Positions 55,263-64,000 are shown, counted from the stretch's first letter. The stretch: DNA of 64,000 nt from Pseudoduganella ginsengisoli (GCF_009720865.1 NZ_WNLA01000014.1:124001-188000), one strand, 5' to 3'. The notes: generated from the sequence alone by a model not told the origin. Translations and numbers: made by a program.

Positions 55263-55793
55263 TTAGCGCGGCCCAGGTTCTGCCAGCAATTGCTGGATCT
55301 TTGCTTCGGTCTGCGCGTACGATCCCTCGCCAAAGTGCGAATACGCGAGCTTGCCGTTCTTGTCGAACAGGTACACGGCAGGCCAATAGCGGTTGCCGAA
55401 CGCTTCCCATGTGGCGTAGCGGTTGTCCTGTGCGACCGGATAGCGGATATCGAAGCGTTTCATGGCGGTCTTCACGTTGTCCGTGCTGCGTTCGTGCGGG
55501 AATTCCGGCGTATGCACACCGACCACCGCCAGCCCCTGCTGCTGGTATTTCTGGTGCCACGCTTTGACGTACGGCAGCGTGTTGACACAGTTGATGCACG
55601 TGTACGTCCAGAAATCCACCAGCACGACCTTGCCCTTCAATTGCTGCATGGTCAGCGGATCGCTGTTGAGCCATTTTTCTATGCCGGTGAATTCCGGGGC
55701 GGGCGTGCCGAAGGTCAGCGCGCTGGCCGGCGCCACGGCGGAAGCGGCCGTCAATACACACGCCAGCGCCAGGTTTTTATAGGAAGTCATCAT
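55263..55793 (-). CDS. Periplasmic TlpA/DipZ-like thioredoxin
   Basis: 176 residues with a signal peptide (LACVLTAASAVAPASA) and a thioredoxin fold. The redox motif is YTCINCVNT (CxxC), followed by VVGVHTPEFPHE and cis-Pro in RYWPAVYLFDKNGKL. This variant matches DipZ-like reductases rather than DsbE. It lies two bases after the ccdA-like stop, so the pair is a membrane-to-periplasm reductant relay: CcdA carries electrons in, the thioredoxin uses them. The substrate is unknown. Confidence 0.88.
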   Translation of the reverse strand: MMTSYKNLALACVLTAASAVAPASALTFGTPAPEFTGIEKWLNSDPLTMQQLKGKVVLVDFWTYTCINCVNTLPYVKAWHQKYQQQGLAVVGVHTPEFPHERSTDNVKTAMKRFDIRYPVAQDNRYATWEAFGNRYWPAVYLFDKNGKLAYSHFGEGSYAQTEAKIQQLLAEPGPR

Positions 55794-55795
55794 GG

Positions 55796-56512
55796 TTACA
55801 ATCCTTTCAGGTTGGGGAAATATTGCGCTGCCCACGCATAGGCCAGCACGTCGTACTGCAGGTAAATCGCCATGGCGGTGGCCACCACCAGTACGCCAAA
55901 TACCTGCTGCATGCGGTGCGCATGGCGCGACAGCCAGCGTACCCGGGTGGTGGCGGCCTGGCCGCCATAGATAATGGCCAGCATGGGAATGCCCGCGCCG
56001 ATCGCATACGCCGCCAGCAACGCGGCCGACCAGCCGGGCGCCTGGGCTTTGACGACCAGCGCCAGGATGGCCGCCAGCACCGGGCCGGCGCAGGGTGTCC
56101 ACACGGCGCCCAGCGACATGCCCATGACAAAGCCGCCCAGGTTGCCGCTATCGTTTTTCACCGCGCTGCCACCCCGTTCGGGCAACAGCGCCTGCACGCG
56201 GCGCACGAGCCAGTCATATGGCTGCGGCCAGATACGCAGCACACCGGCCAGCGCCAGCGCGGCAATGGCTGTACTGCGCAGCACGTCCTGCGCCACGCCG
56301 GCCAGCGACGATGCCGCGCCCAGCAGCATGGCAAACGAGGCAAACGCCAGCACGAAGCCCGCCACGATAAACAGCGGGCGGCGCCCCCGCGGCCCAACGG
56401 CGCTGCCCAGCACAATCGGCACGATGGGCAAAATGCACGGCGACGCCACCGTAAAAACGCCGGCCAGCAAGGCCAGCGGCAATTCCAGCAAGTTCGGGGT
56501 TGAAGTCAGCAT
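55796..56512 (-). CDS. ccdA: CcdA/DsbD-type membrane thiol-disulfide transporter
   Basis: 238 residues with six or so helices. Conserved cysteines lie in the first and fourth segments: VASPCILPIVPI and AVWTPCAGPVLAA, the CcdA pair. GGAAAA precedes the ATG. It should move reducing equivalents from cytoplasmic thioredoxin to the periplasmic thioredoxin encoded right after it. It diverges from an OmpR/kinase pair across an intergenic region with a strong inverted repeat. Confidence 0.9.
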   Translation of the reverse strand: MLTSTPNLLELPLALLAGVFTVASPCILPIVPIVLGSAVGPRGRRPLFIVAGFVLAFASFAMLLGAASSLAGVAQDVLRSTAIAALALAGVLRIWPQPYDWLVRRVQALLPERGGSAVKNDSGNLGGFVMGMSLGAVWTPCAGPVLAAILALVVKAQAPGWSAALLAAYAIGAGIPMLAIIYGGQAATTRVRWLSRHAHRMQQVFGVLVVATAMAIYLQYDVLAYAWAAQYFPNLKGL

Positions 56513-56599
56513 GGCGTTTTCCTGTGTGATCGACAGGCTCTATTGGAACGCCGCCACGTATCGGGCTTGTGTCAGCCCATAGCCGCCCCTGCAATGTTT

Positions 56600-56636
56600 T
56601 GTATCTGGCCGCCGCCAGATACACTGGGATACAAAA
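56600..56636. promoter_or_regulatory. Inverted repeat and GATACA direct repeats upstream of the OmpR-type gene
   Basis: TGTATCTGGC (56600-56609) and GCCAGATACA (56614-56623) are perfect 10-base arms around CGCC. A second GATACA follows exactly 10 bp after the first (56618 and 56628), and TTTTGTATC/GATACAAAA also pair. Tandem half-sites one helical turn apart are typical of OmpR/PhoB-type regulators. The region sits between ccdA and the response regulator gene, suggesting autoregulation and control of ccdA. Confidence 0.6.
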
Positions 56637-56665
56637 GTCCCCACTGGCCGGGGTAAGATGCCTGC

Positions 56666-57406
56666 ATGGAAACCACCGACCACATATTGATCGTCGATGA
56701 CGACCGCGATATCCGCGAATTGATCGCCGCCTACCTGGAAAAAAACGGCATGCGCACGACCCTGGCCGCGAACGGCCGCCAGATGCGGGCCGCGCTGGAT
56801 GGCGCCGTGCCGGACATGATCGTGCTGGACTTGATGCTGCCCGGCGAAGACGGCCTGGCATTGTGCCGCGAACTGCGCGCCGGCAAATTCCGCACCATAC
56901 CCGTGCTGATGCTGACGGCGCGGGGTGAGGAAGTGGACCGCATCATTGGCCTGGAAATGGGCGCGGACGATTACATGCCCAAGCCGTTTGCCGTGCGTGA
57001 GCTACTGGCCCGCATACGGGCCGTGCTGCGCCGTACGCGCATGCTGCCACCGAATATCCAGGTCACAGAAAGCGCGGAAATCATAGCCTTCGGCGGCTGG
57101 CGGCTCGATACGACGGCCCGCCACCTGCTCGACGCCAGCGGCACCCTGGTGGCGCTCAGCGGTGCGGAATACCGCTTGCTGCGCGTGTTCCTCGACCATC
57201 CGCAGCGCGTATTGACGCGCGACCAGTTGCTGAACCTGACGCAAGGACGCGACGCCGACCAGTTCGACCGCTCGATCGACTTGCTGGTGAGCCGCCTGCG
57301 CCAGCGCTTGCGCGACGATGCGCGCGAACCGCGCTATATCAAGACTTTGCGCAGCGAAGGCTATGTGTTTTCATCCACCGTCACGCTGACGGGGGATGCG
57401 CCGTGA
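56666..57406 (+). CDS. OmpR-family response regulator
   Basis: 246 residues. A receiver domain with acidic pocket VDDDR, phosphoacceptor Asp in IVLDLMLPGEDG, Thr in LMLTAR and Lys in YMPKPFAV is followed by a winged-helix output domain (LSGAEYRLLRVFLDHPQRVLTRDQLL, RSIDLLVSRLRQRL). It ends in a GTGA overlap with the kinase gene. The inverted repeat directly upstream is its likely site. The stimulus is unknown; the divergent ccdA/thioredoxin genes suggest a thiol-redox or envelope link, by inference. Confidence 0.95.
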   Translation: METTDHILIVDDDRDIRELIAAYLEKNGMRTTLAANGRQMRAALDGAVPDMIVLDLMLPGEDGLALCRELRAGKFRTIPVLMLTARGEEVDRIIGLEMGADDYMPKPFAVRELLARIRAVLRRTRMLPPNIQVTESAEIIAFGGWRLDTTARHLLDASGTLVALSGAEYRLLRVFLDHPQRVLTRDQLLNLTQGRDADQFDRSIDLLVSRLRQRLRDDAREPRYIKTLRSEGYVFSSTVTLTGDAP

Positions 57407-58713
57407 CGCCGCCGCGCAGCCTGTTCGCACGCTTGGCCCTGATCCTGTGCGTGGGCTTAGCGCTGGCGCAAGGCTTGTCGTTCTGGTTCACCATGACGGA
57501 ACGCAATCAAGCCAATGCCAACGTCATGATGGGCTACATCGAACGGGAAGTGGCCAGTTCCGTCGCACTGCTGGACCGGCTGGCGCCGGCGGAACGTCCC
57601 GCGTGGCTGCCGCGCCTGGCCCGCCGCAGTTATACGTTCATGCTCGATGACGGCATCAAGGGCGCACCGCCCGACTCCCTGCTGTCGGCACGCGTCGCCG
57701 CATCGATACTGGAAGGCGTGGGTGCGCGCTATGACGTGACGGCCAACGCCGTGCCGGGCGAACCAGAGCATATCCAGGTGCATTTGAAACTGATGGATGG
57801 CATGCCGCTGACCATTGATTACCGCCCGCCTCCGCGCATTCCCGTCTCGCCCTGGTTCCCGGCCGCGATGCTGGCACAGCTGGCGGTACTGGGCGCATGC
57901 TGCTGGCTGGCGGTGCGCGTGGCCACCCGCCCCCTGCACCAGCTGGCGCAGGCAGCCGATGCGCTGGGGCCGGATTTAAAGCCGCACCGCATGGCCGAAG
58001 ACGGCCCATCCGAAGTGGCCCGCGCGGCGCGCGCCTTCAATGCCATGCAAGACCGCATTGCCGGCTACCTGGCAGAACGCATCCAGATCCTGGCCGCGAT
58101 TTCCCATGACCTGCAAACGCCGATCACCCGCATGCGCCTGCGGGTCGATCTAATGGACGACGAAACGCAGCAAGGCAAGCTGCGGCAAGACTTGCAGGCG
58201 ATGGAATCGCTGGTGCGCGAAGGGCTGGCGTATGCGCGCACCTTGCACGGAACGGAAGAACAGCCGCGCCGCACGGATCCCGATGCGCTGCTCGACAGCA
58301 TCGTCTGCGACTACACGGACGCGGGGCAGCAAGTCACGCTGCACGGCGCCATCGGCCGCGAATGCCTGCTGCGCCCGCAGGCGCTGAAACGCGTGCTGGG
58401 CAACCTGATCGACAACGCTCTCAAGTTCGGGGGCTCTGCCGACATCACCGCCACGCTGCAATCCGCCGGCACGATAGCCATCACGGTGCGGGACCACGGC
58501 CCCGGCATTCCAGATGACGCGCTGGAAGCGGTATTCCAGCCATTCCACCGGCTGGAGGGTTCACGCAACCGCGAAACCGGCGGCACCGGCCTGGGTCTGG
58601 CCATTGCAAGGCAACTGACATTGGCAATGGACGGCGAACTGACGCTGCATCATGCCGACGGGGGCGGGCTGGAAGCGCGGCTGGTACTGGCCACAACCGC
58701 TACATCCCTTTGA
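57403..58713 (+). CDS. Sensor histidine kinase partner of the OmpR regulator
   Basis: 436 residues with one N-terminal helix (LALILCVGLALAQGLSFW), a short periplasmic region, a second helix (about 147-168), HAMP, HisKA with the H-box AAISHDLQTPITRMRL and HATPase with NLIDNALKFGG, DHGPGIPDDAL and GGTGLGLAIA. The GTG start overlaps the regulator stop. The 3' end overlaps the convergent LytTR gene by 14 bases. Confidence 0.94.
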   Translation: MTPPRSLFARLALILCVGLALAQGLSFWFTMTERNQANANVMMGYIEREVASSVALLDRLAPAERPAWLPRLARRSYTFMLDDGIKGAPPDSLLSARVAASILEGVGARYDVTANAVPGEPEHIQVHLKLMDGMPLTIDYRPPPRIPVSPWFPAAMLAQLAVLGACCWLAVRVATRPLHQLAQAADALGPDLKPHRMAEDGPSEVARAARAFNAMQDRIAGYLAERIQILAAISHDLQTPITRMRLRVDLMDDETQQGKLRQDLQAMESLVREGLAYARTLHGTEEQPRRTDPDALLDSIVCDYTDAGQQVTLHGAIGRECLLRPQALKRVLGNLIDNALKFGGSADITATLQSAGTIAITVRDHGPGIPDDALEAVFQPFHRLEGSRNRETGGTGLGLAIARQLTLAMDGELTLHHADGGGLEARLVLATTATSL

Positions 58714-59431
58714 AGCGGAATTGGAAACGCTGGCTGACCGGCAACCGCATATCGTGGCCCCGCATGGTCAGCCACAGCGCGCCATCGGCATCGCGTGTTG
58801 CCGCCGCGATGCGCTTGACAGCGACCACGTGCGCGCGGTGCACTTGCCAGAACCCAGCCTGCTCCAGCATTTCCGCCAGCTCCTTCAGCGGCGTGCGGAT
58901 ATGTGCCTGCAGCGACTCCGTTACCACGCGCACATACTTGGCCTCCGCAGTAAAGCACACCACGTCGGCCAGATCGATGAAATGGATGGTGTTGCCGGCA
59001 GTCGCCTGCAGCCATGAGGGTGGACCATCGATGCGCTGCGCCAGCCGGCTCAGGTCCGGCGGCACGGTACGCAAGCGTTCACGCACACGGGAGATGCAGC
59101 GGTCCAGCCGCAACGGATCAAGTGGTTTCAATACGTAATCGAGCGCCCCTTCATCGAAAGCCGCTACCGCGTGTTCGTTATAGGCCGTGACGAACACCAC
59201 GTGCGTGCGTCCGGCGCAGGCGCGCGCCACTTCCAGCCCGCTCAGGCCGGGCATGCGTATATCGAGGAAGGCCACTTCCGGTTCTTCCGCGCGCAGCAGG
59301 CGCAGCGCTTCCAGGCCGTCGGCTGCTTCGCCAACGATGTCCGCGTCGGGCCACAGTTTGCGCAATGCGTCCACCAGTTCCGCGCGCAGCAGCGGTTCGT
59401 CATCGGCAATCAGGATACGCGGCCGCATCAT
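58700..59431 (-). CDS. LytTR-family response regulator
   Basis: 243 residues. The receiver domain has DDEP, the phosphoacceptor Asp in VAFLDIRMPGLSG and Lys in DYVLKPLDP. The C-terminal LytTR DNA-binding domain reads VVCFTAEAKYVRVVT and GFWQVHRAHVVAVKRIA. The ATG overlaps the LytS-like kinase stop, so the pair is coupled. LytTR systems control envelope, adhesion or quorum genes; no target is visible here. Confidence 0.94.
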   Translation of the reverse strand: MMRPRILIADDEPLLRAELVDALRKLWPDADIVGEAADGLEALRLLRAEEPEVAFLDIRMPGLSGLEVARACAGRTHVVFVTAYNEHAVAAFDEGALDYVLKPLDPLRLDRCISRVRERLRTVPPDLSRLAQRIDGPPSWLQATAGNTIHFIDLADVVCFTAEAKYVRVVTESLQAHIRTPLKELAEMLEQAGFWQVHRAHVVAVKRIAAATRDADGALWLTMRGHDMRLPVSQRFQFRFKGM

Positions 59432-60492
59432 GGCAGCACACCGTCAAACGGCAGCACCAGTACGGATTCGGTCCAGCCGCGCTCCGTCACACGCAAGGCC
59501 ACACTGGCGCTTCCGCCATACAGGGCGGCCAGCCTTTGCCGGACATTGCGCAGGCCAACCCCGTTACCCAGCACGGTATCCGCCAGCCCCGCCCCGTTAT
59601 CGGCCACCGTCATCACCAGGCATCCCCCGGCAGCCATCGCACTGACCCGCACCGTGACTTCCCCCGGCTTGGGTTCCACCCCATGGCGCACGGCATTCTC
59701 TACCAGCGACATCAGCATCAGCGGCGGCACCGGCGCACACTGCAGCGCCTCGCTGCACGCGACATCCAACACCAGCCGCTCGCCGAAGCGGATACGCATC
59801 AGCGCAAGATAATGTTCAGCAAGTTCAAATTCCCGGCCCAGCGTGGACATCGGCGTGCGCAAATCCGGCAGCGACGTGCGCAGGTAAGCGATCAAATGGT
59901 CCAGCATCCGCACCGCTTGCGGCGGATCGTGGCGCGCCAGGTAGCGCGTATTGGCCAGCGTGTTGTAAAGGAAGTGGGGTTCGACTTGCGCCTGCAGCGA
60001 CTTCAATTCCGCTGCCAGCGCCGCCTGCTCAAGATGCAACAGGTGTAAAGCACGGTGCTGGCGCTGTGCATAGGCTAGCGGTAGCGCCAGCACCAGCAGG
60101 CCGAATGCCAGCAAACTGCCAAACAGGCGCGCGCCATCCACGGTGACGATATCCAATTGATGGGCAAGGCCGCGCGCCACGGCGTATCCTGCGCAGGCCC
60201 CCGCCAGCAAGCCGGCAGCCAATGCCAGCCAGGCCCATAGCCACTGCGCTTTGCCATGGCCCAGCCAGCGCACCAGCGCCAGCGCGCCCACCCCACAAAG
60301 GCATACGGCAAGGAATGCAGCAAACAGGCACAGCCAGCCTGGCCGCCCGGCATACCAGGCGATAGCGCAAACGGCCAGCGCCTGGACCAGGCTGGTCCCC
60401 CGTTCCTTCCAGCTGGCCTGCACGATACGGGCCAGCGCCGGGCCGCAGCCCGGCGTGGCCGCCCCTTGTTTCAACTCCATCATCGCAGTCAC
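59428..60492 (-). CDS. LytS/YehU-type membrane histidine kinase
   Basis: 354 residues: four hydrophobic helices between about 35 and 140, then a His_kinase domain with LKSLQAQVEPHFLYNTLANT (the LytS signature) and HATPase with LVENAVRHGVEPKPG and DNGAGLAD...GNGVGLRNVRQRL. The GTG at 60492 overlaps the upstream gene stop; the ATG at 60483 is an alternative start. It phosphorylates the LytTR partner encoded downstream. Confidence 0.93.
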   Translation of the reverse strand: MTAMMELKQGAATPGCGPALARIVQASWKERGTSLVQALAVCAIAWYAGRPGWLCLFAAFLAVCLCGVGALALVRWLGHGKAQWLWAWLALAAGLLAGACAGYAVARGLAHQLDIVTVDGARLFGSLLAFGLLVLALPLAYAQRQHRALHLLHLEQAALAAELKSLQAQVEPHFLYNTLANTRYLARHDPPQAVRMLDHLIAYLRTSLPDLRTPMSTLGREFELAEHYLALMRIRFGERLVLDVACSEALQCAPVPPLMLMSLVENAVRHGVEPKPGEVTVRVSAMAAGGCLVMTVADNGAGLADTVLGNGVGLRNVRQRLAALYGGSASVALRVTERGWTESVLVLPFDGVLP

Positions 60493-61058
60493 AGCGCAGG
60501 CGCCTTCGGCATTTCCTGCGGTGGCATCTGATCAACCGGCACGTCGTCGCCAACAATGCCGAACTGCAGGTTACGCAGCCACGTCTCGCCCTTGCCGGCG
60601 CCGATGACGCCAAAACTGATGGCCTCGCCGGTGTCGTCCACGTCCAGCACCACGCTGCGGTGCTGCCACCCCGTGGTTCCCTTGATGGGCTGGTCCTGGC
60701 TGTTATAGAAGGCGCTGCTGTAATTGCCTTTGCTGTCCACCCGCATCCACAGGCCGCTCCAGTCAGTCACGTCACGCGTCATCACATCCGCCTCGAAACG
60801 CACGCGCTTACCCTTGTACGCTTCGGCAGAAAATTGCTGCATCAACGTTCCCCAGCTGTCGCCGCTGCCATGTGCGTGGCGGATATAGACAGCACCGGGC
60901 GTGCCGCTCTGGCTGCCGTCCACATCGCGGCCGGAATCATATTGCTCCGGTGTTTTCCCGGCCGTCATCCAGGGTGGGGCAAGGCGGGTATTGGGCTGGG
61001 CCAGCGCCAGCAGCGAAGAAGCGGCCAGCGCGGCCAGTAAAACAAAACGGGGTTTCAT
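60489..61058 (-). CDS. Periplasmic protein linked to the LytS/LytTR system
   Basis: 189 residues with a signal peptide (LLAALAASSLLALAQ). The rest is a beta-rich domain, perhaps CBM-like: GKRVRFEADVMTRDVTDWSGLWMRVDS, GWQHRSVVLDVDDTGEAISFGVI and GKGETWLRNLQF. GGAGAATG precedes the ATG at 61058. It overlaps the kinase gene by four bases, so it probably belongs to the signalling unit, perhaps as a ligand-binding accessory. I cannot name the family with certainty. Confidence 0.65.
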   Translation of the reverse strand: MKPRFVLLAALAASSLLALAQPNTRLAPPWMTAGKTPEQYDSGRDVDGSQSGTPGAVYIRHAHGSGDSWGTLMQQFSAEAYKGKRVRFEADVMTRDVTDWSGLWMRVDSKGNYSSAFYNSQDQPIKGTTGWQHRSVVLDVDDTGEAISFGVIGAGKGETWLRNLQFGIVGDDVPVDQMPPQEMPKAPAL

Positions 61059-61185
61059 ATGGCATTCTCCCATGGCATGACGAAATTGTCATGCTGGCTA
61101 CTTTGCCAAACGGGGAATGCGCTGTGGAGGCGATGCGACCGGCGCGCTGATACACGGATAAGCGCAGCCGGCGGGGGATGAGTGG

Positions 61186-62451
61186 TTACTCGATGTAAAT
61201 CGCGCGGAAGTCGTTTACGTTGGTCAAGGTCGGGCCGCAGATAACGGAATCGCCCAGCGCCTGGAAGAAGCCATGGCCATCATTGTTGGCCAGGCTGTCA
61301 CGCGCCTTGATGCCTTTGTCCCATGCGCGGGCCAGGGTGTCTGGCGCCATGATGCCGCCGGCGATTTCTTCCAGGCCGTCGACACCGTCGGTATCGCACG
61401 CAATCGCGTGGATGCCTTTGTGCCCGTTGAGCGAAACCGCCAGCGACAGCAGGAACTCCACGTTGCGGCCGCCACGGCCATTGCCGCGCACCGTCACTGT
61501 AGTTTCACCGCCAGACAGCAGCACGCATGGCGTGGCAAACGGCTGGCCGCGCAGCGCCACCTGGCGCGCGATGCCCGCGTGGACGATGCCCACGTCGCGT
61601 GCTTCGCCTTCAATCGAGTCGCCCAGGATGTGGACGGCGACACCGGCATCGCGCGCCACGGCGGCGGCGGCTTCCAGCGCGATTTGCGGCGCCGTGATCA
61701 TGCGGATGTCGTTGCCTGCCAGGCGCACATCGCCCGGCTTGACGGTTTCACCGCGGCCGCTTTCCAGCAGGCGGGTCACGCCTTCCGGCACGGCGATTTC
61801 ATAGCGGCGCAGGATGGCCAGCGCGTCGGCGCACGTGGTGGCATCGGCGCAGGTTGGGCCGGACGCGATGTCGGCCGGATCGTCGCCCGGCACGTCGGAA
61901 ATCAAGAGCGTGACGACTTTGGCAGGATGGCACGCGGCAGCCAGGCGGCCGCCCTTGATGGCGGACAGGTGGCGGCGCACGCAATTCATTTCCGAAATTG
62001 TCGCACCGCTCTTCAACAGCGCGCGGTTGATATCCTGCTTGGTGGCCAGGTCCAGCCCTTCGCCCGGCAATGGCAGCAGCGACGAACCGCCGCCGGAAAT
62101 CAGGCAAATCACCAGGTCGTCCGCAGTCAGGCCGGACACCAGTTTCAGCATGCGCTGCGCGGCATCCAGGCCCGCCTGGTCCGGTACCGGGTGCGCGGCT
62201 TCGACAATTTCAATGCGCTCGCACGGCACGCCGTAATCGTAGCGGGTCACAACCAGCCCGGTCAGGTCGCCCTTCCAGTGCTGTTCCACCACGCGGGCCA
62301 TCTCGGCGGACGCTTTACCGGCGCCAATCACCAGCGTGCGGCCTTTGGGCGGCGCCGGCAAGTGCGGCGGGAGGCACAGCGACGGCTGCGCGGCGGCGAC
62401 GGCTGCGTCGAACATGCGGCGCAACAACGCACGCGGATCAGTTTTAGTCAT
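61186..62451 (-). CDS. gckA: Glycerate 2-kinase (GckA/TtuD type)
   Basis: 421 residues of the MOFRL/DUF4147 class. LVIGAGKASAEMARVVE, ISGGGSSLLPLPG, SEMNCVRRHLSAIKGGRLA, SDVPGDDPADIASGPT and CVLLSGGETTVTVRGNGRGGRN are the nucleotide- and glycerate-binding blocks. It phosphorylates D-glycerate to 2-phosphoglycerate, feeding glycolysis; older annotations call the family hydroxypyruvate reductase. GGAGACAAG precedes the ATG at 62451. It is alone on its strand here, without ttu or gcl genes beside it. Confidence 0.92.
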   Translation of the reverse strand: MTKTDPRALLRRMFDAAVAAAQPSLCLPPHLPAPPKGRTLVIGAGKASAEMARVVEQHWKGDLTGLVVTRYDYGVPCERIEIVEAAHPVPDQAGLDAAQRMLKLVSGLTADDLVICLISGGGSSLLPLPGEGLDLATKQDINRALLKSGATISEMNCVRRHLSAIKGGRLAAACHPAKVVTLLISDVPGDDPADIASGPTCADATTCADALAILRRYEIAVPEGVTRLLESGRGETVKPGDVRLAGNDIRMITAPQIALEAAAAVARDAGVAVHILGDSIEGEARDVGIVHAGIARQVALRGQPFATPCVLLSGGETTVTVRGNGRGGRNVEFLLSLAVSLNGHKGIHAIACDTDGVDGLEEIAGGIMAPDTLARAWDKGIKARDSLANNDGHGFFQALGDSVICGPTLTNVNDFRAIYIE

Positions 62452-62599
62452 TCTTGTCTCCTTGTTACCGGGGTGGCGATGCCAAATCATCGCATGCTTT
62501 CCCCTGCACTGATATGCGCATACGAATAACGCTCATATATGGCGCAGACATACGCGGCGGCGGTTTTCACCATGTTTTTACCGCGTTTTTTTACCGCGT

Positions 62600-64000
62600 T
62601 TACCAGCGCTGTTCAACGCTGAAGCGCAGTGCGGCATAAGAGCGCGTGTGTTCCGACAGCAGCCGCGCACCGCCACTGTCGCGATAAACGGCCCCATACA
62701 GCGCATCCGGCCGCAGCAAGTTGGCGCCGCTGATTTTCAGCCGCGTGCCGCTGCCCAGCTTCCATGCGGCATAGACATCGAGCTTGCGGCTCGGGGGCGC
62801 ATTGAAGGCATAAAATGCCGATTCGCGGGTCCAGCCGCCATCCTGCCACGTTACGTCCGCGCCGAATGTCAGCGCATCCGAATAGCGGACATCGGTCCCC
62901 GCGCCTGCGCTGCGCGGCGTCTGGCGCGCCAGCCGGTTGTCCGGCCCCGGCACCGACAACACGCGCGACCAGTCGCGGGCAGCGTGGGCGCGCACCGTCC
63001 AGCGCGGCGTCACCGTTGCCTTGAACTCCGCCGCCACGCCCCACACGTCCGCCCGGCCCTGGTTGGCCGGAGTGCGCACCCAGCGGCCCTGGTCTTCAAA
63101 TAGCAACGGCACGTTGACGTTGTCGATGCGGCGCCGGTAAGCGCTGGCGGACACCATGCCGCCGCTGCCGATATCGCGCTCCACTGACGCGTCCAGGCCC
63201 CACGCCAGCTCTGGACGCAAGCGGGGATTGCCTTGCGTATCAGGGTTGGTCTGGTTATTGCCATTGTCAATTGTATAACGGCGTGGAATCAGTTCCAGCA
63301 TGGCCGGTGTTTTATACGTGCGCGACAAGCCTGCCCGCAAGCGTTGTACGGCAGACCATTTATACAGGCTTTGCAGCAGCGGGCTGGCCGTGGCGGAAGA
63401 TTGCACGACCTGCACTCCCCCTTGCGGCGTCACCGCCGTGCGCAGCGCTTCCCACCGCAGCCCCGCCGACAGCGACCATGCATCCGACACCGTCCAGTCA
63501 TCCTGCACAAACACGGCGGCGCGGCTGATATGGCCGCGGTAACGGTCATCCGTCAATGTGCCCGCGTCGAAGTCGCGCTCTGCACGGTTTTGCGAGCGCA
63601 CCACGGTTTCGCCATCCCATCCCGCCGTGACGCTATGCCCTGCAGCGGCGGCCACCTCCACTTTGCCGCCCGCCGTCAGCGTACTTTCGCGGATGTCGGA
63701 ACGCACGCGGCGCACGTCCGGCAGCCGCACGCCGTCGCGCATCGTATAAAACTGGAAATCGCTATGGCGCGGATAATGCTGCAGCCCGATGCGCAGCTGG
63801 CCTTTGACGCCGTCGGCCAATTCCTGCTGCCACGTCACTTCGCTGCGCAGCATGACCGTGGAGATATCGAGCCAGCTGCCGCTGTCCGGATAAGCGGTCG
63901 GCGCGCCCAGCACCGTGGTTTCATCGGCCAGGTACACATTGGTGCGTCCGGCCACATTCACGAAACCCTGCCAGGCCACGGAACCGCCCTGCCGCTTCCA
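62600..64000 (-). CDS. TonB-dependent outer-membrane receptor (C-terminal part, cut by the window end)
   Basis: About 466 residues are visible and the frame stays open to base 64000, so the start lies beyond the window. The visible part is mostly beta-barrel, with alternating strands (SVTAGWDGETVV, AWSLSAGLRWEALRT, RLRAGLSRTYKTPAML) and the C-terminal aromatic YAALRFSVEQRW typical of BamA-recognised barrels. SRTYKTPAMLELIPRRY and LRPELAWGLDASVERDI are typical of TonB receptors. The N-terminal plug and TonB box are outside, so substrate (iron-siderophore, cobalamin or other) cannot be said. Confidence 0.85.
   Translation of the reverse strand, partial: WKRQGGSVAWQGFVNVAGRTNVYLADETTVLGAPTAYPDSGSWLDISTVMLRSEVTWQQELADGVKGQLRIGLQHYPRHSDFQFYTMRDGVRLPDVRRVRSDIRESTLTAGGKVEVAAAAGHSVTAGWDGETVVRSQNRAERDFDAGTLTDDRYRGHISRAAVFVQDDWTVSDAWSLSAGLRWEALRTAVTPQGGVQVVQSSATASPLLQSLYKWSAVQRLRAGLSRTYKTPAMLELIPRRYTIDNGNNQTNPDTQGNPRLRPELAWGLDASVERDIGSGGMVSASAYRRRIDNVNVPLLFEDQGRWVRTPANQGRADVWGVAAEFKATVTPRWTVRAHAARDWSRVLSVPGPDNRLARQTPRSAGAGTDVRYSDALTFGADVTWQDGGWTRESAFYAFNAPPSRKLDVYAAWKLGSGTRLKISGANLLRPDALYGAVYRDSGGARLLSEHTRSYAALRFSVEQRW

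Overview
The window looks like chromosome of a high-GC betaproteobacterium, most likely Oxalobacteraceae (Janthinobacterium / Duganella / Massilia type). This is inferred from protein character and gene order (cphA'-cphA with a divergent ABC/DUF1854/NUDIX block, glpDSTPQUVK-like operon, kbl-tdh), not from a marker gene. Genes are tightly packed, often with ATGA/GTGA overlaps. I see no rRNA, tRNA, insertion sequence, prophage or CRISPR array.

Layout: 1-5.0 kb holds the end of a membrane protein, a BaiN/HI0933-like flavoprotein, a large membrane GAF-GGDEF-EAL protein with degenerate catalytic motifs, and an Aha1-type SRPBCC protein. 5.0-12.0 kb, all minus strand, runs kbl, tdh, sdaA, thrC, moeA, moaD: threonine synthesis plus threonine-to-glycine and serine-to-pyruvate catabolism, then molybdenum cofactor genes. 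A divergent XRE-cupin regulator sits next to a palindrome-rich promoter. 12.5-13.3 kb is a small membrane protein/XRE regulator pair under two inverted copies of a 20-bp operator. 13.3-26 kb is a complete glycerol regulon: glpD, an ABC importer (glpS, glpT, glpP, glpQ, glpU, glpV), glpK and a LamB-like porin on the minus strand, with glpR and a tpiA copy divergent and TGTTCG boxes between. 26-27.4 kb is amtB with a sigma-54 promoter and NtrC-like boxes.

27.4-32.1 kb encodes two secreted peptidases. 32.2-37.3 kb has two apparently intact c-di-GMP turnover proteins around a cupredoxin-like periplasmic protein. 37.3-40.9 kb is a metal-uptake-like set (permease, binding protein, outer-membrane barrel, small Cys-containing secreted protein) without an ATPase. 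41-46.4 kb is mixed: exonuclease, YegD-like Hsp70, LacI regulator, SIMPL protein, HExxH protein, YjbR.

46.4-54.6 kb is the most distinctive region: tandem cyanophycin synthetases (one complete, one with a ruined Mur-ligase P-loop) that end at a clear terminator, divergent from an unusual ABC exporter with an N-terminal zinc ribbon, a DUF1854 protein and a NUDIX hydrolase. 54.7-62.5 kb carries a CcdA/thioredoxin pair divergent from an OmpR/histidine-kinase system, a LytS/LytTR system with a periplasmic protein, and glycerate 2-kinase. The window ends inside a TonB-dependent receptor.

Themes: carbon entry through glycerol, glycerate and threonine/serine, nitrogen capture (AmtB) and nitrogen storage (cyanophycin), and extensive c-di-GMP and two-component signalling.
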